Positions 28,857-36,108 of a stretch of DNA of 64,000 nucleotides are shown here, one piece after another. Position 1 is the first letter of the stretch, and each line of letters begins with the position of its first letter. The DNA is from Lentzea guizhouensis (GTDB lineage Bacteria; Actinomycetota; Actinomycetes; Mycobacteriales; Pseudonocardiaceae). The notes beneath the pieces were generated by a model that searched no databases, had not been told where the DNA came from, and saw only the letters and a list, made by a program, of their open reading frames with translations. The stretch lies in assembly GCF_001701025.1 (NCBI RefSeq), contig NZ_CP016793.1, forward strand, positions 4,464,001-4,528,000, given 5' to 3'. The translations under genes were made by a program, and so were the position numbers.

Positions 28857-28879
28857 CTGGCCGCAAAATCTCCGGCCAG
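28857..28879. promoter_or_regulatory. Palindrome upstream of LysE gene
   Basis: CTGGCCG-N9-CGGCCAG lies 27-49 bases before the LysE start, in the AT-richer divergent region shared with the trypsin gene at 28979. It is a candidate operator; no adjacent regulator gene exists. Confidence 0.35.
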
Positions 28880-28978
28880 ATGGAACACTAACACCAAATC
28901 CTTCGGTTTTGACGCCGTCCTAGCGCGGTCGCTACGGTTGGTGACCGGTCGTCCACCTGGCGCAACGAGGAGTGGTCC

Positions 28979-29710
28979 GTGAGGGGTAAGCGGTATGCCG
29001 TGCTCGCCGCGGTGATCGCGCTGGTCAGCGGTGCGTCACCGGCCGGTGCGATCGTCGGGGGGACACCCGCGCGGGTGGCGGACAGCCCGTGGGTTGTGGC
29101 GATCACCACCCCGGACGGCCAGCTGATCTGCGGCGGCGCGCTGGTGGCCCCGGACAAGGTCATGACGGCCGCGCACTGCGCGTCGGTGCAGGGGATCGGC
29201 GGTCGGACGCCACGTCCGCTCGAGCACATGCGGGTGATCGCGGGCCGCACCGACCTGCGCTCGGCCGAGGGGACCACCGCGGCGGTCACGCACGCGTGGC
29301 GCCACCCCGACTTCAAAGAGGTCACGCAGGGCGACGACGTGGCGGTGCTGACGCTGGACCGCCGGCTGCCGTACCAGACGATCGCGCTGGGCGAGGCCGG
29401 CGAGAGCGGAGTGGTGCTCGGCTGGGGCCGCACCGCGGAGCTCGAGAAGCCCGCGATGTCGCTGCGCAAGGTGACCGTGCCGATCCTGTCGGACGCGGAG
29501 TGCGCGGCGAAGGAGCCGGACTACCGGGTGGGCAGGATGCTGTGCGCCGGCCGCGGTGGCCGGGACGCGTGCACCGGCGACTCCGGCGGGCCGCTGGTCG
29601 TCAAGGGCAGGCTCGCGGGGGTCGTGTCGTACGGGCGCGGGTGTGCGCGGCCGGACGAACCGGGCGTCTACACGCGGCTGTCTCACTACCGGTCCACGGC
29701 CGGCTTCTGA
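28979..29710 (+). CDS. Secreted trypsin-like serine protease
   Basis: 243-residue S1A protease with a GTG start. The signal peptide (about 24 residues, SPAGA) is followed immediately by IVGGTPA, so signal peptidase cleavage would directly create the active N-terminus without a propeptide. Triad: His in TAAHC, Asp in DDVAVL, Ser in GDSGGP; the specificity Asp is present (DACTGDS), predicting Lys/Arg cleavage. The two other trypsins of the window share the layout but have slightly longer spacers before IVGG/VVGG. Confidence 0.9.
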   Translation: MRGKRYAVLAAVIALVSGASPAGAIVGGTPARVADSPWVVAITTPDGQLICGGALVAPDKVMTAAHCASVQGIGGRTPRPLEHMRVIAGRTDLRSAEGTTAAVTHAWRHPDFKEVTQGDDVAVLTLDRRLPYQTIALGEAGESGVVLGWGRTAELEKPAMSLRKVTVPILSDAECAAKEPDYRVGRMLCAGRGGRDACTGDSGGPLVVKGRLAGVVSYGRGCARPDEPGVYTRLSHYRSTAGF

Positions 29711-29723
29711 TATCCAAGGTGCG

Positions 29724-30182
29724 GTGCGAACCACACCGTTTCCGGCCACCCTGCGCAGGCAGTGGGGACTCGACCTGAGCCCGGCCCAGCTCTACGCGGT
29801 CCTGCGGCTGCGCCAGGACGTGTTCATCGTCGAGCAGAGCTCTCTCTACGCCGACGTCGACGGCCGTGACCTCGACCAGGGAACACGGCACTTCTGGCTG
29901 GAAGCCGAAGGGTCGCACGACCCGCTCGCCTACCTGCGGCTCACCGAGGAACCCGACGAGACGTTCCGGATCGGCCGCGTCGTCACCGCGCGGATGGCCC
30001 GTGGCCGTGGCTTCAGCCGCCGCCTGATGCAGGCAGCGCTCGCCGATGTCGGCAACGCGCCGTGCGTGCTGGACGCGCAGACGTACGTCGTGGACTTCTA
30101 CGCGTCGTTCGGGTTCGTGACCGAAGGCGCCGAGTTCATCGAGGACGGGATTCCACACCTGCGGATGCGGCGCACTCCGTGA
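29724..30182 (+). CDS. GNAT acetyltransferase, ElaA family
   Basis: 152-residue acetyltransferase. ALYxVLRLRQDVFIVEQ-type N-terminus (LYAVLRLRQDVFIVEQ), IGRVVTARMARGRGFSRRLMQ as acetyl-CoA loop and QTYVVDFYASFGFVTEGAEF are ElaA hallmarks. Substrate unknown. GTG 29724 starts 13 bases after the preceding protease stop. Its last 47 bases overlap the convergent bioF gene. Confidence 0.88.
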   Translation: MRTTPFPATLRRQWGLDLSPAQLYAVLRLRQDVFIVEQSSLYADVDGRDLDQGTRHFWLEAEGSHDPLAYLRLTEEPDETFRIGRVVTARMARGRGFSRRLMQAALADVGNAPCVLDAQTYVVDFYASFGFVTEGAEFIEDGIPHLRMRRTP

Positions 30183-31335
30183 TCACGCGCACCGCGCGCT
30201 CGATCTCGGCCTCGGTCAGGTCGGCGCGCGCGGTGAGCCGCAGGCGGGAGATCTGGTCCGGCACTGACGGCGGGCGGAAGCAGCCGACGACCACCCCGTT
30301 GGTGCGGCACGACTCGGCCCACTGGAACGCCTGCTCCGGCGACGGTGCTCGCACGCTGACCACGGCGGCGCTCGGCGTGCTGACCTGGAACCCGGCTTCC
30401 TTGAGCCGGTAGCTCAGGTCGTGCGCCACCGTCAGCGCGCGCTCCGGGCGGTCGGGCTCCTCCCGCAGGATCTTGATCGCGGCGAGCGCGGCGGCGGCAC
30501 TGCTCGGCGCCAGGCCGGTGTCGAAGATGAACGTGCGCGCGGTGTCGATCAGGTGCTTGATCACCCGGCTCGGGCCGAGCACCGCACCGCCCTGCGCGCC
30601 CAGCGACTTGCTCAGCGTCAGCGTCGTGATCACGTCCGGCGCCCTGACGAGCCCGGCCTCCGCGACCGCGCCCCGGCCGCCAGGGCCGACGACACCGAGC
30701 CCGTGTGCGTCGTCCACCACCAGTGCCGCGCCATGGGCGCGACACGCTTCGTGCAGCTCGTTGAGCGGGGCGACGTCACCGTCGACGGAGAACACCGAGT
30801 CCGTCACGACGATCGCGCGCCGCTTGCCGCGGGTCTCCAGCGCGTGCCGGACCTTGTCCACGTTGCAGTGCTCAGTGACCACGACGTCCGCCTTCGACAG
30901 CCGCGTGCCGTCGATCAGCGAGGCGTGGATGTGCTGGTCGGCGACGATCGCCGTGCCGGGGCCGGTGAGCGCGGTGAGCGCGCCGAGGTTGGCCGCGTAG
31001 CCGGAGGAGAACACCAGCGCCGACTGGCTGCCGCAGAAGTTCGCGAGCTCGAACTCCAGCTCGGCGTGCAGCTCCGTCGACCCCGAGACCAGGCGCGACC
31101 CGGTCGAGCCCGCGCCCCACTTGAGCGTGGCGGCCGCGGCGGCACCGGCGACCCGCTTGTCCCGCGCGAGGCCGAGGTAGTCGTTGCTCGCGAGGTCGAG
31201 GTCGGTGGAGTCGGCCTGGCGCGGGCGCAACCGGCGGGCCAGACCCGCCTTGGCGCGCGCCTGCGCGCGGACGTCGATCCAGTCGAACGTCGCCTCACCA
31301 CCACTGGACAACGCCTCAGTTGTGCTCACGCTCAC
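30136..31335 (-). CDS. bioF: 8-amino-7-oxononanoate synthase
   Basis: PLP-dependent enzyme joining pimeloyl-CoA (or -ACP) with L-alanine in biotin synthesis. About 399 residues. Landmarks are LASNDYLGLA near the N-terminus, GAGSTGSRLVSG, VVDDAHGLGVVG (PLP-contacting Asp and His) and TLTLSKSLGAQGG with the Schiff-base lysine. GTG 31335 is preferred; GTG 31329 is two codons further in. No other bio genes are nearby. It is divergent from a cytochrome P450, which is notable because in Bacillus a P450 (BioI) supplies pimelate. Confidence 0.93.
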   Translation of the reverse strand: MSVSTTEALSSGGEATFDWIDVRAQARAKAGLARRLRPRQADSTDLDLASNDYLGLARDKRVAGAAAAATLKWGAGSTGSRLVSGSTELHAELEFELANFCGSQSALVFSSGYAANLGALTALTGPGTAIVADQHIHASLIDGTRLSKADVVVTEHCNVDKVRHALETRGKRRAIVVTDSVFSVDGDVAPLNELHEACRAHGAALVVDDAHGLGVVGPGGRGAVAEAGLVRAPDVITTLTLSKSLGAQGGAVLGPSRVIKHLIDTARTFIFDTGLAPSSAAAALAAIKILREEPDRPERALTVAHDLSYRLKEAGFQVSTPSAAVVSVRAPSPEQAFQWAESCRTNGVVVGCFRPPSVPDQISRLRLTARADLTEAEIERAVRVITECAASAGVESRPR

Positions 31336-31372
31336 CGCCTGAGTCTCCCATCCGCCGACTAGCGTGCCGCTC

Positions 31373-32434
31373 GTGGACCTGTTCACCTTCACCCGCGCCG
31401 AGCTGACCTCACCGGTCCAGCTCTGCGACGGACGCTGGGTGGTGTCGTCCTACGCCGACGTGCGCGCGGTGCTCGCCGACCCGGTGACCTACCTCCCGGA
31501 CAACGCGCTGACCGCCGTCACCCCGGTGGCGCCCGCCGCTCTTCGCGCCCTGGTCAGGGCCCGGTTCTCACTGCCGCCGACACTCGCGAACAACGGGTCG
31601 GACTCGCACGCCGGGTTGCGGCGGCTGGTCGCGTCGTTCTTCACCCCGGCTCGGGTCGCCGCCGCGGAGCCTCGCATCCGGGCCCTCGCAATGGAACGGC
31701 TGGGTGGCTCAGATCTCGTGCGGTCCCTGGCGTGGGACCTGCCCGCGATCGTCCTGATGGACCTGCTCGGGCTCGAGGACGTGGACATCCCGACGCTCAA
31801 GCGGTGGAGCACGGCGTCGCTGGAGTTCTTCTGGGGTGACATCACACGGGAACGGCAGATGGAGCTGGTCGACGACGTCGGCGCGTTCCACCAGTGGCTG
31901 ATCAAGCGGTATGAGGCCCGCGACGGGGCGTTGTTCTGTGCACTGGCCGACGCCGGTGTGTCCGCAGCGGACTCCGCGGGGCTCTGCTACTTCCTGCTGA
32001 TCGCGGGGCAGGAGACGACGACCCAGTTGTTGTCCACGGCGTTGCGGCGTGCGTTGCAGGACCGGGAGCTGTGGGAACGGCTGCCGTTGCCGGGCGTGGC
32101 GGAGTCGTTCGTGGAGGACGTGCTGCGGACCGAGACGCCCGTGGTGACCTGGCGGCGGCTCACGGCGCGTGAGGTCGTGCTGTCCGGTGTGCGGGTTCCG
32201 GCCGGTGCGGAGCTCGTGTTGTTGTTGAGCGGCAAGGAGAACGATCCCAAGCACCTGGCGTTCGGGTACGGCCGGCACTTCTGCCTGGGCGCGGGGCTGG
32301 CCCGGCTGGAGGCCGCGGTGGTGCTGCGGACCGTGGCCGAGCACGAGCCCTCACTCCGGCTCGCCGGCGACGAACCGGAGTGGCTTCAGCTGTTGTCGTT
32401 CCGCGCGCCCAGGTCCGTCACAGTCGCACGATGA
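31373..32434 (+). CDS. Cytochrome P450 with atypical ExxR motif
   Basis: 353-residue bacterial P450, about 40-50 residues shorter than usual, mostly at the N-terminus. The oxygen-binding I-helix motif AGQETTT and the haem loop FGYGRHFCLG (Cys 304) are normal. In helix K the sequence is FVE-D249-VLR252, so the near-invariant Glu of ExxR is Asp. GTG 31373 follows a TAGCGT box by exactly seven bases (leaderless pattern); GTG 31364 is also in frame. It is divergent from bioF, with only 37 bases between starts. Substrate unknown; a fatty-acid or biotin role is speculation from position. The 3' end overlaps the next gene by 17 bases. Confidence 0.88.
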   Translation: MDLFTFTRAELTSPVQLCDGRWVVSSYADVRAVLADPVTYLPDNALTAVTPVAPAALRALVRARFSLPPTLANNGSDSHAGLRRLVASFFTPARVAAAEPRIRALAMERLGGSDLVRSLAWDLPAIVLMDLLGLEDVDIPTLKRWSTASLEFFWGDITRERQMELVDDVGAFHQWLIKRYEARDGALFCALADAGVSAADSAGLCYFLLIAGQETTTQLLSTALRRALQDRELWERLPLPGVAESFVEDVLRTETPVVTWRRLTAREVVLSGVRVPAGAELVLLLSGKENDPKHLAFGYGRHFCLGAGLARLEAAVVLRTVAEHEPSLRLAGDEPEWLQLLSFRAPRSVTVAR

Positions 32435-33251
32435 GCTTGCCCGTCGTCTTGCGTGACTCGAGTGCCCGGTGCGCGTCGGCGATCGTGTCGAGGGTGTAGA
32501 CGTCGCCGAGGACCGGTTCCAGGCCCAGGGTGAGCGCCTCCGCCGGTGAGACGTCCCGCGGCAGGCCCATGACCGCGACGCCCTTGCGGAACACGTCGGC
32601 GGCCGTCACGTCGAGGGTCTCACCGCTGGCGAACCCGAACACGACCATCCGGCCGACACCGTCCCTGAGCAGCTCGAACGCGGTGCGGCCGACGTGACCG
32701 CCGATCGACTCGAACACCACGTCCACCGGCTCCAGCCCGTCCCAGTCGTAGCCGAGCCCGCCCTTGCTGGACGCGGCCAGCACGGTCGCGCCGGCGCGTT
32801 CGGCGAGCTGCACGAGCAGGCTGCCGACACCACCGGCCGCCGCCTCGACCAGCACCCGGTCGCCGGGCTGGACCCTCGCCGCCCGCATCGCGGCGACGGC
32901 GGTGGTGCCCTGCAGCAGCAACGCGAGTGCCGCGTGGTCGCTGACGTCGTCCGGCACCTCGACGGGGTGCTCGACGACGGCCTTCGTGGCGTAGCCGCCG
33001 TCGCGCGGGAAGCCCATGACCCGCCGCCCGTCCGCCGTGGTGCCGATGACCTCGGTGCCGATGGTCGCGGGCAGCGCCGGTCCCGGGTACCAGGGGAACA
33101 GCTCGCGCCCCTTGCCGCTCCTGATCACCGTCTCGCCGTAGTTCAGGCCGATCGCGGTGACGTCGACGAGCGTCTCGCCGACCGGGTCGGGCACCTCCTC
33201 GACCCGCAGCACCTCCGGGCCGCCGAACTCGTGGAACCGCACTGCCTTCAT
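32418..33251 (-). CDS. Quinone oxidoreductase-like zinc-free dehydrogenase
   Basis: 277-residue medium-chain dehydrogenase/reductase of the NADPH:quinone oxidoreductase group. GLNYGETVIRSG and the nucleotide-binding AAAGGVGSLLVQLA are present; zinc ligands are absent, as expected. The protein is 40-50 residues shorter than usual: the part after ATVLAASS jumps quickly to YDWDGLEPVDVVFESIGG, so a piece of the Rossmann domain is missing. Frame and coding bias are intact, so this seems a natural short form. Divergent from a TetR gene with two palindromic operators between them, so it is most likely repressed by that protein. Confidence 0.88.
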   Translation of the reverse strand: MKAVRFHEFGGPEVLRVEEVPDPVGETLVDVTAIGLNYGETVIRSGKGRELFPWYPGPALPATIGTEVIGTTADGRRVMGFPRDGGYATKAVVEHPVEVPDDVSDHAALALLLQGTTAVAAMRAARVQPGDRVLVEAAAGGVGSLLVQLAERAGATVLAASSKGGLGYDWDGLEPVDVVFESIGGHVGRTAFELLRDGVGRMVVFGFASGETLDVTAADVFRKGVAVMGLPRDVSPAEALTLGLEPVLGDVYTLDTIADAHRALESRKTTGKLIVRL

Positions 33252-33266
33252 GTTCTGCCTCCTCGA

Positions 33267-33313
33267 AAGCGGACCGTCGGTCCGCTTGCTACTATACGGA
33301 CCAACAGTCCGCT
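33267..33313. promoter_or_regulatory. Two TetR-type operators between oxidoreductase and TetR genes
   Basis: Operator 1 (33267-33287) is a perfect 9-3-9 palindrome, AAGCGGACC-GTC-GGTCCGCTT. Operator 2 (33296-33313) has the same half-site in imperfect form, ACGGACC-AAC-AGTCCGCT. Their centres are 27 bases apart, flanking an AT-rich stretch (TACTATAC) likely to hold the -10 box. This is the standard layout of a divergent, autoregulated TetR pair. Confidence 0.7.
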
Positions 33314-33332
33314 TAAGTCAAGGGAGTCGCCA

Positions 33333-33839
33333 GTGGAACGCGCCGACGCCGCCCACAACCGGGCCCTGGTGCTGGAAGCCGCCACCCGCCTGATCTGGGA
33401 ACGCGGCATCGAGGGCGTCTCGGTCGACGCCGTCGCGGCCGCGGCCGGCGTGGGCAAGGGCACCGTCTTCCGGCGGTTCGGCGACAAGGCGGGCCTCGTC
33501 CAGGCCGTGCTCGACGCGACGGCGGCGTCGTGGATCCAGGTCGCGTCGCTGGAGTGCCGGTCGGCGGCCGAGTTCGCCGGCACGCTCTTCGACCACGTGC
33601 TGGCGAACCTGCCGCTGGTGATCGCGGCCGAACGCACCACGTCCGGTGGGTGCGAGGCCGAGTTCCAGATCACCGTCGACCGGTTGACCGCGCACGTCGG
33701 GACGCTGTTCAAGGCGCACGCGCTGTTGACCGTGCTGCGTGGCACGCACGTCGCGTTCCTGCTCGGCCAGGGCATGACGGCGGCCGAGATCAGGGCAGGG
33801 GTTATTTCGCTCGCGGAGTCGCTCGAGGCTGGGGTTTGA
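33333..33839 (+). CDS. TetR-family transcriptional repressor
   Basis: 168-residue TetR protein. The helix-turn-helix lies at about 10-55 (GIEGVSVDAVAAAAGVGKGTVFRRFGDKAGL). The ligand domain is short for the family (about 115 residues). GTG 33333 has AAGGGAG with six bases spacing. Upstream are two palindromes that it most likely binds to control itself and the divergent quinone oxidoreductase. The threonine-aldolase and MFS genes follow immediately and may be part of its transcript. Confidence 0.9.
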   Translation: MERADAAHNRALVLEAATRLIWERGIEGVSVDAVAAAAGVGKGTVFRRFGDKAGLVQAVLDATAASWIQVASLECRSAAEFAGTLFDHVLANLPLVIAAERTTSGGCEAEFQITVDRLTAHVGTLFKAHALLTVLRGTHVAFLLGQGMTAAEIRAGVISLAESLEAGV

Positions 33840-33849
33840 TGCCGGGGTG

Positions 33850-34809
33850 ATGAACCGCCAGCTCTCGGGAGTCCGCAAGAGAACCCTGCTGGAGATGCTC
33901 GGCCCGGTGCCGGACGTCGACCCCGACCGCTACGGCGACGGCGGCCCGGTCGGCGCGCTGGAGACGAGGGTGGCGCAGCTGCTGGGCACCGAGGCGGCGC
34001 TGTTCGTGCCGACGGGGACGATGGCCCAGCAGATCGCGCTGCGGTGCTGGGCGGACCGCACGCACAACCCGATCGTGGCGATGCACCCGCGGGCCCACCC
34101 GCTGGTGCACGAGGACGACGCGCTGACCGTGCTGTCCGGCCTGCGCCCGGTCCGGGTGGCGGACGACGAGGTGGCGTCGTGCCCGGAGCCGTTCGGGACG
34201 CTGCTGGTGGAGGTGCCGGACCGGGAGGCGGGGTTCGTGCTGCCGGCGTGGGACGAGCTGGTGGCGACCGTGGACGCCGCCCGCGACCGGGACGCGGTGG
34301 TGCACCTCGACGGCGCGCGGCTGTGGGAGAGCGGGCCCGGCCTGGGCAAGCCGCTGGAGGAGATCGCGGGCCTGTTCGACTCCGTCTACGTGTCGTTCTA
34401 CAAGTCGCTGGAGGGCATCTCCGGCGCGGCGCTCGCCGGCTCGCAGGACTTCGTGGAACAGGCACGGGTGTGGCGGCACCGGTACGGCGGCATGCTGTTC
34501 CAGCAGTGGCCGGCCGCGCTGTCGGCGTTGCACGGCCTCGACACCGTGCTGCCGCGCCTGGGCTTGTACGTCGCCCACGCCAAGGTGGTCGCCGAGGCGA
34601 TGGGCCTCCCGGAGCCGCACACGCACCAGTTCGCACTGCACCTGCCGGGCGACCCGGCGCGGCTGACCGAGCTGAGCGGGAAGTTCCTCGGCAGGTTCTG
34701 GCGGTCGGGGACGCTGGCGAAGACCGAGGTCACGATCGCCGAGCCGGCGCTGGAGTGGACGGCGGACGAGGTCCGGGAGGCCTGGCGGCAGTTCCAGGCG
34801 CAGCTGTGA
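33850..34809 (+). CDS. Threonine aldolase-family (beta-eliminating lyase) enzyme
   Basis: 319-residue PLP enzyme of fold type I. VPTGTMAQQIALRCWA binds the cofactor phosphate, VVHLDGARLWESG carries the PLP Asp, and SFYKSLEGISGA holds the Schiff-base lysine (K185). The family cleaves beta-hydroxy amino acids such as threonine to glycine and an aldehyde. ATG 33850 lies 11 bases after the TetR stop (GTG 33847 also possible). The stop overlaps the start of the MFS gene (GTGA), so the two are translationally coupled. Confidence 0.87.
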   Translation: MNRQLSGVRKRTLLEMLGPVPDVDPDRYGDGGPVGALETRVAQLLGTEAALFVPTGTMAQQIALRCWADRTHNPIVAMHPRAHPLVHEDDALTVLSGLRPVRVADDEVASCPEPFGTLLVEVPDREAGFVLPAWDELVATVDAARDRDAVVHLDGARLWESGPGLGKPLEEIAGLFDSVYVSFYKSLEGISGAALAGSQDFVEQARVWRHRYGGMLFQQWPAALSALHGLDTVLPRLGLYVAHAKVVAEAMGLPEPHTHQFALHLPGDPARLTELSGKFLGRFWRSGTLAKTEVTIAEPALEWTADEVREAWRQFQAQL

Positions 34810-35921
34810 GCCGTCAGCTCCGGCTGTGGGCCGTGGTCGCGGTCGGCAGCCGGATGCCGGTCGCCATGGCCCCGCTGGCGCTGGTGTTCCTGGGCCGCTC
34901 GACCTCCGGCGGCTACGCGCTCGGTGCCGCGGCGGCCGCGTTGTACGTGGTCGGCGAGATCGCGGGGTCGGTGGTGCTCGGTGCCCGCCTCGGCCGGTCG
35001 CGCGGGCAGTTGCCGGCCGGGATGGTCGTCGGCGCGCTGGCGTTCGCGGTGCTGCCGTTCGTCTCCGGGCCGCTGCTGCTGGCGGTCGTGTTCGTGGCGG
35101 GCGCCGCACCGGCCGCGGCCCCCGGTGGCACCCGCGCGATCCTCACCGCGCTGGTTCCCGAGGAGAAGGCGGCGCGGGCGCTGAGCGGCGAGGCGGTGCT
35201 GTCACAGGTCATCTGGGCGGCCGCACCCGCCCTGGTGGTGTTCCTCGCACTCCAGGTGCACCCCGGCGTGCCGTTGCTGGTCGCGTCGGTGTTGTTCCTG
35301 CTGGGTGCTCTCGTGCTGCGGTGGCTGCCAGCGCCGGAACCGGTCGTCGCGCCGATCAGCCGCTCGCTGTGGCGGGCCTGGCCGATCTACCTGACCAGCA
35401 CCGCCTCGAACGCGGTGTTCGCCGCCACCGAGCTGATGCTGCCCGCGTTGCTGGAGCAGCGCGGGATCTCGGTGGGCTGGGCCGGGCCGTTGCTGGCGTG
35501 GTTCGCGCTCGCGTGCGCCGGGGGTGCGCTGCTGTACGGGCTGCGCACCTGGCCTGGCTCGTTGCGGGTGCAGTGCCTGGTGCTGCTGGTGGGCATGTCC
35601 GGGTCGATCGCGCTGGTGGCGGTCCTGCCCGGTGTGCCCGGCATCGCCGCCGGGTTGCTGGTGGCGGGCCTGTTCCAGTCCGGTGCGATGGTGTCGCGCA
35701 GCCTGGCCCTGCGCGAGCGCCTGCCCTCCTACGCCCACGCGCCCGCGTACTCGGTGATGTACGCGGCGGCGGGTGTCGGCTACAGCGCGTCCGCGGGTGT
35801 CTCGGCGGTGGCTATGGAGGCGTTCAGCGCCTCCGTGGCGATCCTCGTCGGCGTCGGGATCACACTGGTGATCGTCGTGGTCAGCGCGGTCGGGGAGCGT
35901 CCTGTCGTGAAGGCCACCTGA
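34806..35921 (+). CDS. MFS-family membrane transporter
   Basis: 371-residue membrane protein with 10-12 predicted helices and short loops; the region GARLGRSRGQLPAG resembles the loop 2-3 motif of major-facilitator proteins, and APGGTRAILTALVPEEKAARALSGEAV is typical of actinobacterial MFS proteins annotated only by fold. GTG 34806 overlaps the upstream stop by four bases. It ends about 25 bases before the cobalamin riboswitch and is not part of the cob operon. Possible product exporter for the aldolase, which is inference from coupling. Confidence 0.85.
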   Translation: MSRQLRLWAVVAVGSRMPVAMAPLALVFLGRSTSGGYALGAAAAALYVVGEIAGSVVLGARLGRSRGQLPAGMVVGALAFAVLPFVSGPLLLAVVFVAGAAPAAAPGGTRAILTALVPEEKAARALSGEAVLSQVIWAAAPALVVFLALQVHPGVPLLVASVLFLLGALVLRWLPAPEPVVAPISRSLWRAWPIYLTSTASNAVFAATELMLPALLEQRGISVGWAGPLLAWFALACAGGALLYGLRTWPGSLRVQCLVLLVGMSGSIALVAVLPGVPGIAAGLLVAGLFQSGAMVSRSLALRERLPSYAHAPAYSVMYAAAGVGYSASAGVSAVAMEAFSASVAILVGVGITLVIVVVSAVGERPVVKAT

Positions 35922-35945
35922 CCGCGGGGTTGGACCACACCCGGC

Positions 35946-36080
35946 GAGGTGCGACGATGCCGGGGCTGTGAGGGGAGTGCGAGGAAGCCGGTGCGAATCC
36001 GGCGCCGTCCCGCGACTGTGACCGACCGCGTGTCGGGAGTCAGGAACTCGTCCCCCTCTTACTCGACCTAACCCGGGCGT
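35946..36080 (+). ncRNA. Cobalamin (AdoCbl) riboswitch
   Basis: The stretch contains the B12-box core GAAGCCGGTGCGAATCCGG (35983-36001), followed by GCCGTCCCGCGACTGTGA and GGGAGTCAGGA, the conserved joining regions of cobalamin riboswitches. A hairpin (CGGG ... CCCG, about 36075-36090) between aptamer and the chelatase ATG probably forms the expression platform that hides the ribosome binding site when cobalamin is bound. It would repress the cob genes that follow. Confidence 0.92.
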
Positions 36081-36108
36081 GGACACCCGAGGAAGGACTC
36101 GCTGGAGC

